64,000 nt of DNA, taken from the NCBI GenBank assembly GCA_965202875.1, contig OZ241870.1:3286001-3350000 (forward strand), in the 5' to 3' direction. How positions within the stretch are numbered: position 1 is the first letter of the stretch; the number at the start of each line of letters is the position of its first letter. The notes under the pieces were generated by a model. The model was not told the origin of the DNA. It made no database searches and saw only the letters and a program-made list of their open reading frames with translations. Of this stretch, positions 27,442 to 36,161 are shown in pieces. The stretch comes from HK1 sp965202875. Its GTDB lineage: Bacteria > Pseudomonadota > Gammaproteobacteria > HK1. The position numbers and the translations under genes were made by a program.

Positions 27442-28317
27442 TCAGAACTTCTCCCGCACGATCCCGGAGGCGCCGAGCAGGCCGGTGGGCTTGAAGAACA
27501 GGATCACGAGCAGCAGGCCGTAGACGGAGAAGTCCACGAAGTCGGCGTTGAAGAAATGGATGGACAGGACCTCCACCACGCCGATGAGCAGCCCCCCGAG
27601 CACGGAGCCCCAGACGTTGCCCATGCCGCCGATGACCATGGCCGATATGCCCTTCAGGGCGACCTCCTCGCCCATGAAGGGATGCACCTGCTGGTAGTTG
27701 AGCGCGAACAGCATGCCGCCGAGCGCGGCGAACAGGCCGCCGATGACGAACACCATCGGCACCATCCTCGTGACCACGACCCCCAGGATCTCCGCGGTGG
27801 AGGGGCTTTCCGCGATGGCGCGGAGCCCCCGGCCCGTCTGCGTCTTCTGCAACAGCATCCGCAGGCAGAAGACCAGGACGATGGCCAGGACGAGGCTCGA
27901 CAACTGCGGAATGCTGACCACCAGCGAGGCGAAACGGATGTTCAGATCCGCGAACGGCAGCACGACGCGCTGCAAGTCGGACCCCCACTGCACCAGCACC
28001 AGGTTCTCGAACAGGATCAGGAACCCCATGGAGCTGACCAGCGGCACGTAGTGGTCCGACGAGCGCATCCAGCGATAGGTGCACCGCTCCACCAACAGGG
28101 AAGCCGCCGCCCCGACCGCGAGCGCGCCGAGGATGGCCAGCGGCCAGGGGAGGCCCGTCTTCAGAAGCGCCCAGGTGAAGACCCCGGACAGCATGAACAC
28201 GCCGGGGATGCTGAAGTTCAGGAAGTTCAGGATCCCGATGGTCAGCGTGAACGCGACCGCGACCAGGACGTAGATTCCACCGAGCATCAGGCCGTTGACG
28301 AGCTGTTGTTCCAGCAT
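27442..28317 (-). CDS. LIV-type ABC permease, LivH-like
   Basis: 291 residues. Signatures: LTIGILNFLNFSIPGVFML, LRAIAESPSTAEILGVVVTR (EAA-type loop) and GISAMVIGGMGNVWGSVLGG. First gene of the five-gene transporter operon. The upstream 265 bp contain TGAAACAACC twice and an inverted pair CAATTCCCGC/GCGGGAATTG about 100 bp apart that may be regulatory. Confidence 0.92.
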   Translation of the reverse strand: MLEQQLVNGLMLGGIYVLVAVAFTLTIGILNFLNFSIPGVFMLSGVFTWALLKTGLPWPLAILGALAVGAAASLLVERCTYRWMRSSDHYVPLVSSMGFLILFENLVLVQWGSDLQRVVLPFADLNIRFASLVVSIPQLSSLVLAIVLVFCLRMLLQKTQTGRGLRAIAESPSTAEILGVVVTRMVPMVFVIGGLFAALGGMLFALNYQQVHPFMGEEVALKGISAMVIGGMGNVWGSVLGGLLIGVVEVLSIHFFNADFVDFSVYGLLLVILFFKPTGLLGASGIVREKF

Positions 28318-28582
28318 CCCGGCCTCCGGCTGTCGCCTGCCTTTCGGCGGCGAGGATAGGTGAACGGAACAGGTGAAACAACCAGCAATTCCCGCCAGGC
28401 CCGAAAACGTCCATCGAATCGCCGCAGCCGGACGCCCGGACGGCAGAAATGGCCGAAAAATCCCGATTGCATGACCATGTCCGGAGCGTCAGCGGGAATT
28501 GCCGTGAAACAACCTGCCGCGTTGACGGATCTCATTGCACGAATTTAGACTGGTCGGACCTCCAGGTCTGAAAGGAGACTCC

Positions 28583-28828
28583 ATGGAAAACATCGGCGCC
28601 TACGAGGCCAAGACCCACCTGCCCCGGCTTCTGGAACGGGTCGTTCGTGGCGAGAGCCTGACCATCACCCGGCACGGCCGCCCCGTCGCCCGGCTGGTGC
28701 CCGTGGAGGACGACGACCGGGACCGGGCGCTACGGGCGTCCCGCCGTATCCTCGAACGCCGGAGCCGTCTCGCGCGGGCTTCGCTGTCCGATCTGCTCGG
28801 TACCCTCCATGAGGGACACCGGTTTTGA
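28583..28828 (+). CDS. Phd/YefM-type antitoxin
   Basis: 81 residues; the ATG at 28583 has AAAGGAG upstream. The N-terminal Phd/YefM DNA-binding fold is seen as NIGAYEAKTHLPRLLERV, then GESLTITRHGRPVARLVPVE. The C-terminal third is the basic toxin-binding helix. It overlaps the PIN toxin gene by 4 bp. It should repress its own operon and neutralise the toxin. Confidence 0.92.
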   Translation: MENIGAYEAKTHLPRLLERVVRGESLTITRHGRPVARLVPVEDDDRDRALRASRRILERRSRLARASLSDLLGTLHEGHRF

Positions 28829-29253
28829 CGGGTCTCGTCCTCGACAATTCCATTGTCCTGTCCTGGTGCCTCGCGGACGAGGACGACGCTCTGGCGAGCC
28901 GTGCCATGAAGCTGGCGATCGACCACGGCGCCATCGTGCCGGGGATCTGGTGGTACGAGTTGCGCAACGCGCTCGTGGTCAACGAAAGGCGTGGCCGCAT
29001 CGACGCGGAGGATGTCCGGGCGACACTCGCCGATCTCGGGGAGATGCGTATCGCGCTCGATTCCGATCATGACGATCGCATCGTGCTCGATCTCGCGCAG
29101 CGGCACGATCTTTCAGTCTACGACGCCGCCTACCTCGAAGTCGCCATGCGCCGCGGACTCCCGATCGCGTCACTCGACCTGCGCCTCCGCCGTGCCGCCG
29201 CGGCCAGCCGGATCGCCCTGATCGAATCGGACGTTTCCCCATCCTCCCGGTAG
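28825..29253 (+). CDS. PIN-domain toxin, VapC type
   Basis: 142 residues from a TTG that overlaps the antitoxin stop (TTGA); this start is needed to keep the first catalytic Asp. The acidic active site is present: D7 in LVLDNSIVLSW, E in WWYELRNAL, D in SVYDAAYLEVA and D in PIASLDLRLRRAA. VapC toxins are RNases. The pair looks functional. Confidence 0.92.
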   Translation: MTGLVLDNSIVLSWCLADEDDALASRAMKLAIDHGAIVPGIWWYELRNALVVNERRGRIDAEDVRATLADLGEMRIALDSDHDDRIVLDLAQRHDLSVYDAAYLEVAMRRGLPIASLDLRLRRAAAASRIALIESDVSPSSR

Positions 29254-29357
29254 AATCCCGACTCCGCAGGGCCGGGATGCCCAATCCTCGGCAGTGGATC
29301 CGCCGGTCGCCCGCCCTGCTCTCGACGCACCATGAACCCGATGCACCGGAGCAGCCC

Positions 29358-30812
29358 ATGCACCAGCCGCAAGGCCGGAACGCCGCCGTTTCCCCGGCCG
29401 GCGGAGATTCCCTCCCCGGCACCGATCCCCCGTCCGGCACGAACCGCCCCAGAGACCTGCGCGGGTTCCTCGACGCCAACCGCGACGCGGTGACGGTCGT
29501 CCGCAAGCCGGTGCGCATCGACCACGTGGGCGCCCTGTCGGCCCAGAGCGAGCGGCCGATCCTGTTCGAGAACATCGTGGAATACCCCGGCTTCCGCATG
29601 TGCGACATCCTGGTCAAGCACCGCTGGTTGCAGGCGCGCGCCCTCGGGGTCACGACGGAGGAATACCTGCCCACCCTTGCCCGGAGGCTGCGGCTGCCGC
29701 CGCGGGGGCTGGTGACGGTGGAGACCGGGCCGGTCAAGGAGGTGAAGCTGATCGGCGAGCGGGCGGATCTCACCAGGCTGCCGGTGCCGTTTCACACCGA
29801 CGTCGAGAAGTACCCCTACATCACCGCGATGAACATCGTGAAGGACCCGGAGACCGGGTTTTACAACTCCTCCCACGCCGGCACCAACCCGGTGGGGCCG
29901 CGCCGGGGGCTCGCGAGCTTCATCACCCCGCATACGCAGATCGTCATGGCCAAGTACCGCCGCATGGGGCGCGGGACCATGCCCATCGCGCTCTGCTTCG
30001 GGCTGCATCCGGCCTACGAGATCATGGCCAACTTCTCCGGCCTGCACATGGACACGTGGGGGGAGATGGAGATGGTCGGCACCCTCATGGACATGGATGT
30101 CGAGATGGTCCCCTGCGAGACCGTCGACCTGACCGTGCCGGCCCATGCGGAGATCATCGTCGAGGGCGAGGTCAACCTCGAAGACCTCTTCGACGAAGAC
30201 GAGATCATCGCCCCGACGATGTACGCGCTGCCGAAGAAGCAGAAGCTGCCGGAGTTCCACGTCACCGCGATCACCATGCGCGCGGACCGGCCCATCTACC
30301 GCAACCACCAGGTCGTGCCCGACACCGACCACCAAGTCCTGCCGCGGCTGTGCCACGAGGCGGTGCTCTACAACCGCCTGAGCGAGATGGGCCTCACGGT
30401 GCACGACGTGCGCTTCCCCCCCTGGGGCGCGGCGGTGTCGTGCATCGTCCAGATCGAGTATCCCCGCCAGGGCTTCGTCAACGACGCGCTGATGCAGTGC
30501 ATGGGCGCCCCGTGGCTGAACACCAAGATGGTGGTGGCGGTCAGCCCCGACACCAACGTGGACGATCCCGCGGACGTCTACTTCGCCATCGCCACGCGGG
30601 CCGATCCGGCCCGCGACGTCTTCATCGTGCCCAACACCCGCTGCAACTTCGGCGACCCTTCGGGCGAGCCGATCGAAGGGGTCTACCCGCACCGCGTGGT
30701 GGGCAAGATCGGCATCGACGCGACGCGCAAGCCCCGGCACGACCCTTCGGACTTCGACCGCGCCTGGCCGAAGCACTGGGGGAAGGTCGATCTGGCCGAC
30801 TACCTGGATTAG
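29358..30812 (+). CDS. UbiD-family decarboxylase
   Basis: 484 residues from the ATG at 29358 (GGAG upstream); an earlier ATG at 29277 would add 27 unlikely residues. The family start RDLRGFLDANRDAVTVVRKP is followed by the prenylated-FMN-binding region with NSSHAGTNPVGPRRGLASFI-type sequence and the E-rich core LHMDTWGEMEMVGTLM. UbiD enzymes reversibly decarboxylate aromatic or unsaturated acids with a cofactor made by UbiX; no UbiX is seen here. It could be 4-hydroxybenzoate-like or ring-cleavage related; substrate unknown. Confidence 0.88.
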   Translation: MHQPQGRNAAVSPAGGDSLPGTDPPSGTNRPRDLRGFLDANRDAVTVVRKPVRIDHVGALSAQSERPILFENIVEYPGFRMCDILVKHRWLQARALGVTTEEYLPTLARRLRLPPRGLVTVETGPVKEVKLIGERADLTRLPVPFHTDVEKYPYITAMNIVKDPETGFYNSSHAGTNPVGPRRGLASFITPHTQIVMAKYRRMGRGTMPIALCFGLHPAYEIMANFSGLHMDTWGEMEMVGTLMDMDVEMVPCETVDLTVPAHAEIIVEGEVNLEDLFDEDEIIAPTMYALPKKQKLPEFHVTAITMRADRPIYRNHQVVPDTDHQVLPRLCHEAVLYNRLSEMGLTVHDVRFPPWGAAVSCIVQIEYPRQGFVNDALMQCMGAPWLNTKMVVAVSPDTNVDDPADVYFAIATRADPARDVFIVPNTRCNFGDPSGEPIEGVYPHRVVGKIGIDATRKPRHDPSDFDRAWPKHWGKVDLADYLD

Positions 30813-30939
30813 CGCGCCGGATCTGCGCCGGCGATGGTGGTGGGCGAGGACGGCGCCACCGGATCGGGGCCCTGGATCGGTACACTTTGCATCGGCGTCC
30901 GGCATCGGCACGCCCGGGACCACCCGAAGGAGGTGCGCC

Positions 30940-31869
30940 ATGACCGAAAGAAGCGGCCTGGAATCCGATCCGATCATCCCCTACGCCGACCCGGCGGACC
31001 TGCCCGACGCGCTCCGGTCCGCGATCGAGAGCTATGCACGGCGGATGGGCTTCCTGCCCAATGCGCTGAAGCTCTACATGCACCGCCCGCAGATCCTGAA
31101 ATGTCTCATCGAGCTCAACAACACGGTCATGCGCGACGCCTCCGGCCACCTCGACGACGGCCTCAAGCGGCGCGTCGCCGCGGTATGCAGCGCGCTCAAC
31201 CACAGCCCCTACTGCGTGGCCCACAACGCCAACACGCTGAAGGGCGATCCGGACGGGGAAGGCGAAGGCTGGGGCTGGTCCGGCGACGACGTCCGCGCCC
31301 TGCTCGACCCCGGGTTCGAGCCGGAGGACCCGGTGGAAGGGGCCTGCTTCGCCTTCGCGCGCGCGGCCACCCGGGACCCTTCGGACGTGCCCCAGGCGGT
31401 CATCGCCCGCCTGACGGAGGCGCTGACCCCGCCCCAGGTGATCGAGCTGGCCTGCGTGGTGGGGTTCTGGCGCATGTACAACTCGATCCACGAAAGCCTC
31501 TACGTGCCGATCGAGGACGAGCTCCTCGGCGGCCGGGACTTCAACACCGACGAGCTGCTGGGCGAGGCCGGGACGGACGCCGCCGCCGGCCCGCGCCCCG
31601 CCGCCGCCAAGGTGGAGATCTACACCAGGGCCGGCTGCTCCTTCTGCCGCCGGGCCAAGCGGGTGCTGGAAGGGAAGGGCGTGGCGTTCACCGAGTTCTC
31701 CGTCGATGGGGACGAGGCGGCGCTGGCCGCCATGCTCGAACGTTCGAACGGCCGGCGCACCGTTCCCCAGATCTTCATCGACGGGGATCACATCGGGGGA
31801 ATGGACGGCATGCAGGCGCTGGCCAGGGCCGGGGAGCTGGACGTGAAGCTGGGCATCACGAGCGCTTGA
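30940..31869 (+). CDS. AhpD/carboxymuconolactone decarboxylase-like protein fused to glutaredoxin
   Basis: 309 residues, start with an AAGGAGGTG ribosome site. Residues 10-205 resemble the peroxidase-related AhpD helical fold, but the usual CPYC active site is S89-P-Y-C92 with H95 kept, so the resolving cysteine pair is broken. Residues 223-305 form a glutaredoxin domain: VEIYTRAGCSFC (C233, C236), then TVPQIFIDGDHIGGMDGM. The fusion suggests a glutathione-linked thiol redox enzyme in which the glutaredoxin may reduce C92. Downstream, the last 16 bp including the stop are duplicated in tandem. Confidence 0.85.
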   Translation: MTERSGLESDPIIPYADPADLPDALRSAIESYARRMGFLPNALKLYMHRPQILKCLIELNNTVMRDASGHLDDGLKRRVAAVCSALNHSPYCVAHNANTLKGDPDGEGEGWGWSGDDVRALLDPGFEPEDPVEGACFAFARAATRDPSDVPQAVIARLTEALTPPQVIELACVVGFWRMYNSIHESLYVPIEDELLGGRDFNTDELLGEAGTDAAAGPRPAAAKVEIYTRAGCSFCRRAKRVLEGKGVAFTEFSVDGDEAALAAMLERSNGRRTVPQIFIDGDHIGGMDGMQALARAGELDVKLGITSA

Positions 31870-31892
31870 GACATGGGCGCTTGAGACATGGG
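31860..31892 (+). repeat. Tandem duplication over the stop codon of the AhpD-Grx gene
   Basis: GCGCTTGAGACATGGG occurs twice in a row, the first copy containing the gene's stop codon. Confidence 0.85.
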
Positions 31893-32104
31893 GACGCCGC
31901 CGCATGGCCATGCGCACCGACGTTGCCCCGTTTCGGCGAACAGAGGAGGACCTTCGGGTCCTGTGCCTTTCCGGCGGACTCCCTCTCCGCCATACCGCGC
32001 GCGCAACCGACTGAACCGGAAGGGTTTTCGGAAGTCACAGTTTTCCATTACCCCAACATTTCCCCCATACGGACGCGGATTGCACCGGAACAGTCAAGAA
32101 CCGA

Positions 32105-32133
32105 TTGGAGCAACCGGCCCGTCCGGGTACACT
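32105..32133 (+). promoter_or_regulatory. Putative sigma-70-like promoter of the small-gene array
   Basis: TTGGAG, 17-bp spacer, TACACT. The TCCGGGTACACTC(C/G)CCTCC box around the -10 recurs at about 33208, 34139 and (as TACGCT) 36131, each ahead of a unit of the array. At 36108-36136 the TTGGAA-17-TACGCT form keeps the spacing. Confidence 0.5.
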
Positions 32134-32243
32134 CCCCTCCGGCTTCCGGGCCGGCCTCATTGAAGCCGACTCACGACCGCGCCAGGACCGCCGAACGACG
32201 GTCCCGTTCCGGCCCGGAAGCCGCCGCCCAGGGAGAACGCGCC

Positions 32244-32450
32244 ATGTCGCCCGAGCTCATCGCCATCATCGGCGCCGCGATCGCACTGGCCGCCGCCATC
32301 CTCCCCGGCCAGTACGCCATGCGCCGCGACATCGCCGGGTTGCACCGCGACATCGCCGACCTTCGCGAGCGCATGGCGCGACTGGAAGGGTTGTTCGAGG
32401 GGTTCACCCGCCGCGAGTCCGCGCCGCCGCCCAGGGAGAACGCGCCATGA
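32244..32450 (+). CDS. Small membrane/coiled-coil protein 1
   Basis: 68 residues; GGGAGAA ribosome site. One membrane helix (about 5-22, IIGAAIALAAAILPG) followed by a charged helix with heptads ending MARLEGLFEGF. The stop overlaps the next start as ATGA. First unit of a run of tiny genes with the same design. Function unknown. Confidence 0.6.
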   Translation: MSPELIAIIGAAIALAAAILPGQYAMRRDIAGLHRDIADLRERMARLEGLFEGFTRRESAPPPRENAP

Positions 32451-32611
32451 GCACCGACTACCTCATCCTCGCCGCCGCCCTCGCGATCCTCGCGTTCCTG
32501 TGGAACCTGCATCGCGACATGCGCGGACTCGCCGAGCGGGTTGCCAGACTCGAAGGCTTGCTCGAAGGCTTGCGCGACGCAGTGACCGGCCGCACGCCGC
32601 CGCCCGCGTAG
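32447..32611 (+). CDS. Small membrane/coiled-coil protein 2
   Basis: 54 residues, start overlapping the previous stop and preceded by the same GGGAGAACGCGCC leader. N-terminal membrane helix (DYLILAAALAILAFLWNL), then a short coiled coil with VARLEGLLEGL, clearly related in its end to protein 1 (MARLEGLFEG). Function unknown. Confidence 0.6.
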   Translation: MSTDYLILAAALAILAFLWNLHRDMRGLAERVARLEGLLEGLRDAVTGRTPPPA

Positions 32612-32630
32612 CCGTTCCACGGGGAACGCC

Positions 32631-32897
32631 ATGAACACCGCCGCCTTCGACACCTACACCGCCGCGAAGCGCCTTCGCGATGCCGGCTTCGACGAGCGCC
32701 AGGCGGAAGCGGCCGTGTCGATGGTGCGCGATGCTGTCGGCGCCGACCGGGATGCACTGGCGACGAAGGCGGACCTCGACGCCAAGCTCGCCGCCCTCGA
32801 AATGCACATGTACCGCGCCTTGTGGATTCAGGCCGCCGCGCTCATCGGTACGCAACTCGCCATCGCCGGCTTCGTCGTGCACTTGCTCAGCCAGTGA
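32631..32897 (+). CDS. DUF1640/CCDC90-like small coiled-coil membrane protein A
   Basis: 88 residues. N-terminal block FDTYTAAKRLRDAGFDERQA then EAAVSMVRDAVGADRDALAT plus KADL repeats: the coiled-coil head of the bacterial DUF1640 group, related in layout to mitochondrial MCU-regulator-like proteins. One C-terminal membrane helix. The ribosome site GGGGAACGCC is shared with copy B at 33261. Its stop overlaps the start of the broken copy that follows. Confidence 0.7.
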   Translation: MNTAAFDTYTAAKRLRDAGFDERQAEAAVSMVRDAVGADRDALATKADLDAKLAALEMHMYRALWIQAAALIGTQLAIAGFVVHLLSQ

Positions 32898-33124
32898 CCG
32901 CCACCACCTTCAACCCGCTCGCCACCGCCCGCGAGCTCGAAGCGGCCGGCATTGGGCGCCGCCAGGCGGAAGCCATCGCCGAAGGGATGCGCGAAGCCGC
33001 CGATGCCGCCGCCGGCGCCGACCGGGAGGCACTGGCGACGAAGACGGACCTTGCTCGAAGCCCGGTTGACGTGGCGCCTGGTGGGCATCGCCGCCGCCAT
33101 CGAGCTCATCCCCGGACGCGACTG
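32894..33124 (+). pseudogene. Frameshifted DUF1640-like copy
   Basis: Starts GTG overlapping the previous stop: FNPLATARELEAAGIGRRQA, then EAIAEGMREAADAAAGADRE and ALATKTDL. Against the intact copy at 34661-34855, five bases are missing after the KTDL codons (about 33053), which destroys the C-terminal membrane helix frame. Confidence 0.7.
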
Positions 33125-33260
33125 ACACCGCCCCGAAGCCCAGCCACGTCGCCGGCGCCCGGGCAGAGTGCGGATTACGCGCCGTCGCTCACCCCGCCGC
33201 CCTTCCGGGTACACTCCCCTCCCGCGACACCGCCCGCGTAGCCGCTCCACGGGGAACGCC

Positions 33261-33560
33261 ATGAGCACCGCGACCTTCGACACCTACACCGCCGCGAAGC
33301 ACCTCCGCGATGCCGGGTTCGACGAGCGCCAAGCGGAAGCGGCCGTGTCGATGGTGCGCGATGCGGTCGGCGCCGAGCGTGGCGAGCTCGCGACGAAAGC
33401 CGACCTCGCCGCCGCCATCGCCGCGCTCGAAACCCGGCTCATGAACACCCTCGCCACGAAGGCCGAGCTCGCCACACTGCGCGGCGAAATGCGATGGATG
33501 CTCGGCTTCCAAGCCGCGCTCATCCTCGCCATCGCCGCCAAGCTGTTCGGGATCGTTTGA
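33261..33560 (+). CDS. DUF1640/CCDC90-like small coiled-coil membrane protein B
   Basis: 99 residues, ATG with GGGGAACGCC leader. Close paralogue of protein A in its first 45 residues (TFDTYTAAKHLRDAGFDERQ), then an extra coiled-coil repeat (LATKADL, LATKAEL), and a C-terminal helix MLGFQAALILAIAAKLFGIV. Function unknown; paralogues likely oligomerise. Confidence 0.72.
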   Translation: MSTATFDTYTAAKHLRDAGFDERQAEAAVSMVRDAVGAERGELATKADLAAAIAALETRLMNTLATKAELATLRGEMRWMLGFQAALILAIAAKLFGIV

Positions 33561-33717
33561 CCTCACCGGCGCACGTGGACGGCCACGGCGCCGCCGCGAC
33601 AAGCCGGCCATCGGTCACGTCCGCCCCTGCCAAACCCACCACGGCGCCGCCTGTACGCCGCCCTGCGGGCCGGACCGTAATCGACCGGCCACCTCACACG
33701 GCCCGGAAACGGTTTCC

Positions 33718-33927
33718 GTGACCGCCTCCGCCCGGACTCCGCAATCTCGCCGTTACCGCACTCTCGACACCACCGGCAGGCTTCGCCGCCTGTACGCCAT
33801 CCTGCGCGCGCATGGCGGCCCGGATGATGATGCCAACCTGCAATTGCTCTGTGGCGCGTGCAACTCGTTGAAGGGCACTCGCACCATGACGGAAGCAATC
33901 GCAAGGTTGGCCGAACGTAGGGCATGA
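33718..33927 (+). pseudogene. HNH endonuclease C-terminal fragment
   Basis: Encodes ILRAHGGPDDDANLQLLCGA followed by CNSLKGTRTM, the second half of an HNH motif (GG-x-D-D-x-x-N-L-Q-L-L-C-x-x-C-N-x-x-K-G). The first CxxC and catalytic DHI are degenerate or absent upstream. A partial second copy of its tail is at 35787-35881. Confidence 0.65.
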
Positions 33928-34003
33928 ACGGCCGGACAGAAAGCGTGCGAACAGGAACGCGCCAAGCACGCCGATCGATTGAGCCGTGCCGGCTTCGATG
34001 CCC
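33895..34003 (+). repeat. Duplicated segment, copy 1
   Basis: About 108 bp nearly identical to 35853-35960, covering the HNH fragment's last codons (AIARLAERRA) and 75 bp downstream (GGCATGAACGGCC ... GAACAGGAACGCGCCAAGCA). Confidence 0.85.
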
Positions 34004-34114
34004 GGCGCCCCCAGCCGCAAGACGAAGATAGCGCCCGCGTGCGCGAGTCGAAGCCGTCGCCGCGGCACGCTGCCTCTGGCCGCGGCAAGGCGCCGCGCCA
34101 CTCGCAAGAAGCAA

Positions 34115-34144
34115 TGGGAACAATCGGCCCGTTCCGGGTACACT
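34115..34144 (+). promoter_or_regulatory. Putative promoter, second array copy
   Basis: TGGGAA, 18-bp spacer, TACACT within the repeated TTCCGGGTACACTCGCCTCC box, about 110 bp upstream of the next small gene; the flanking GGCTTCCGG/CCGGCCTCATTGAAG also matches 32138-32165. Confidence 0.45.
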
Positions 34145-34253
34145 CGCCTCCGGCTTCCGGGGCCGGCCTCATTGAAGACAGGCGCCGCAAGGCCCGAGCG
34201 CGACGGTCACGCGACCTTTGCGGCCCGGAAGCCGCCGCCAGGGAGAACGCGCC

Positions 34254-34664
34254 ATGACTTGGGCCCAGATCGCAACGCTCATCGTGTCCATCGCCGCCAC
34301 CGTGGCCGCGGGGACCGGCGTCATCGTCTTGAGCGTCAACGGCATTCACTCCCAGGTTGCGGCTCTACAGGCGCAAGCCGCCGCCGACCGTGCCGAAGCC
34401 GCCGCCGACCGCCGCGCCTGGCAGGCGTCGATGGATGCGTCCCGGGAGAAAGCGGATGCCGACCGCCGCGCGTGGCAGGCGTCGATGGATGCGTTCCGGG
34501 AGAAAGCGGATGCCGACCGCCGCGCGTGGCAGGCGTCGATGGATGCGTTCCGAGACAAGGCCGACCGGGACCGCGAAGCGTTCCGGGCCGAAATGCAGCG
34601 CCTTGCGGAACGGCAAGCGCACGTCGAAGGCGCGTTGAGCACCGCCGCGGCAGGCCAGCCATGA
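34254..34664 (+). CDS. Small membrane protein with tandem coiled-coil repeats
   Basis: 136 residues; GGGAGAACGCGCC leader as in 32244 and 32447. Membrane helix at about 5-27 (TLIVSIAATVAAGTGVIVLS), then three tandem copies of DADRRAWQASMDAFREK-like units (about 45-100) giving a long charged coiled coil, ending MQRLAERQAHVEGAL. The DNA repeats are about 63 bp each at 34391-34560. The stop overlaps the next start. Function unknown. Confidence 0.65.
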   Translation: MTWAQIATLIVSIAATVAAGTGVIVLSVNGIHSQVAALQAQAAADRAEAAADRRAWQASMDASREKADADRRAWQASMDAFREKADADRRAWQASMDAFRDKADRDREAFRAEMQRLAERQAHVEGALSTAAAGQP

Positions 34665-34855
34665 GCGCCACCACCTTCAACCCGCTCACCGCCGCCCGCG
34701 AGCTCGAAGCGGCCGATGCCGCAGCCGGCGCCGACCGGGAGGCACTGGCGACGAAGACGGACCTCGCCGCGCTCGAAGCCCGGTTGACGTGGCGCCTGGT
34801 CGGCATCGCCGCCGCCATCGTCGCCGCCGTCAAGCTCATCCCCGGTCTCGACTGA
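34661..34855 (+). CDS. Shortened DUF1640-like small membrane protein C
   Basis: 64 residues, start overlapping the previous stop (ATGA). TFNPLTAARELEAADAAAGA continues to ALATKTDLAALEARLTWRLV and a C-terminal membrane helix. It lacks 18 residues (GIGRRQAEAIAEGMREAA) found in the frameshifted copy at 32894, but keeps frame, so it may still be made. Confidence 0.6.
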   Translation: MSATTFNPLTAARELEAADAAAGADREALATKTDLAALEARLTWRLVGIAAAIVAAVKLIPGLD

Positions 34856-35298
34856 CCCGCCGGACCCGTCCTGCACGTCGAGCGCCCGGCCGTCGCCCGC
34901 CGTCGAGTACTCCCGCCTACCCGGCACGCCGGCGCCGGACGGCAACGCGCCGCGCCGCTCGAACCCGCCTGCCGCGAAACACGCCCGGGCAGAAGACCGT
35001 GCCGGAGAGCCTGAGCCGCCCCGCTCGATACCGCCCGCCGATCGGCCTGCCCTGGCCAGCCGCCTTCCACGTCGAGCCTGAGCGCCCGCCTGACCCGTCC
35101 CGGCCCTCGGCTCCCCGCAAGCCGCTTCCCCGCCCGGCACTCGAAGCCGCCCGCAATGCACGCCGGGAAACCCTGCTGTATCCGTGGACGCCGCGATTTC
35201 ACACAGGGGAGGCCGGCGCAACGAGCGGAACCGCTCGGGTGTATGGGGGGATCGGCGCGCGTCGAAGCCGCCGCCGCGCCGCTCGATACCGTCTGCGT
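34856..35298. other. 443 bp of G+C-rich sequence without a recognised gene
   Basis: Open frames exist on both strands but have no family signature; codons resemble random Pro/Arg-rich translation. No hairpin of note. Confidence 0.4.
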
Positions 35299-35341
35299 AT
35301 TCCGGTCCAAAGTGATCAGTGATTCCGGTGGAAAGTGACCA
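35299..35341. mobile_element. IS21-like terminal repeats, remnant
   Basis: Two 20-bp units, ATTCCGGTCCAAAGTGATCA and ATTCCGGTGGAAAGTGACCA, separated by 3 bp. Multiple such repeats at an end are characteristic of IS21-family elements. A third, degenerate unit is at 35957-35980. No istA or istB gene is seen. Confidence 0.5.
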
Positions 35342-35436
35342 CTTTTGCGGGATGTACCGGAATGGTGCAAGGGGTCTGACCACCGGAGGGTCTGACCCCT
35401 GGAGTTGAGCGACGCGGGACAACCGGTTGCCGTTGC

Positions 35437-35600
35437 AGCCGCCGGCGCCGACCGTGGCGACCTCGCCAAAAGCCGACCTCGCCGCCGCCATCGCCGTCAT
35501 CAAGGCCGACATGCTGAAGGTGGCGATCGGAGTCGTGATCGCGAACGCCACGTTGACCGCTGTACTCGTGTTCGGCGCGTTGCGGCTGCTTCAGCCTTGA
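35437..35600 (+). pseudogene. Frameshifted DUF1640-like copy, C-terminal part
   Basis: Reads AGADRGDLA then, after a frame change near 35468, KADLAAAIAVIKADMLKVAI and GVVIANATLTAVLVFGALRL to a stop at 35600. This is the coiled-coil end and membrane helix of another array member. Confidence 0.65.
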
Positions 35601-35852
35601 GCGCCGGGCCGTCATCGGGACACCCGCCGCAGAGCCTTATCCACCGCGCCCAACTGCCACGCCGGCATCAGCAAGCCGAACGCCAGCAGTCCCACCGCGA
35701 TGCAAGGCCGGCAGGGCGCACTTCCCCCCTGCAAGAGAGCGTCCCCGCGAGAGAGCCGGAAGGGCTGCCTTGCGCCTTCCATCCGCGATGATGGCAACCT
35801 GGGAACCGGAATGAGCGGCGGTGACGGTCGAACGATGCCGAACAGTCTGGCG

Positions 35853-35960
35853 GCGATCGCGAGGTTGGCCGGACGTAGGGCATGAACGGCCTGACAGAAA
35901 GCGCGCGAACAGGAACGCGCCAAGCACGCAGACCGATTGAGCCGTGCCGGCATCGATGCG
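35853..35960 (+). repeat. Duplicated segment, copy 2
   Basis: Second copy of 33895-34003. Upstream of it the similarity to the HNH fragment is patchy (GATGATGGCAACCTGG at 35787). Downstream it joins directly to an IS21-like terminal unit. Confidence 0.85.
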
Positions 35961-36161
35961 TATTCCGGTCCAAGCCGATCACCGATTATGGTGCGATAAT
36001 TCATCAACACGGCCTAGAACCGTACGGAATTGTCGAAGTCGCCGATCCGTATCGCCCACACGCTCGCCACCATGGGGACGCGGGTTGCCCCGGGGCACGA
36101 GCATTGATTGGAACCATCGGCGCGTCCGGGTACGCTCGCCTCACCGGCATCATCGCCATCC

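Noticed and set aside
28340..28580. Riboswitch or attenuator upstream of the liv operon
   Set aside because: Only a repeated TGAAACAACC and a distant 10-bp inverted pair are visible; no known riboswitch core was recognised.
34391..34560. Tandem repeats resembling a short CRISPR array
   Set aside because: Units are directly adjacent without spacers and code in frame for coiled-coil repeats.
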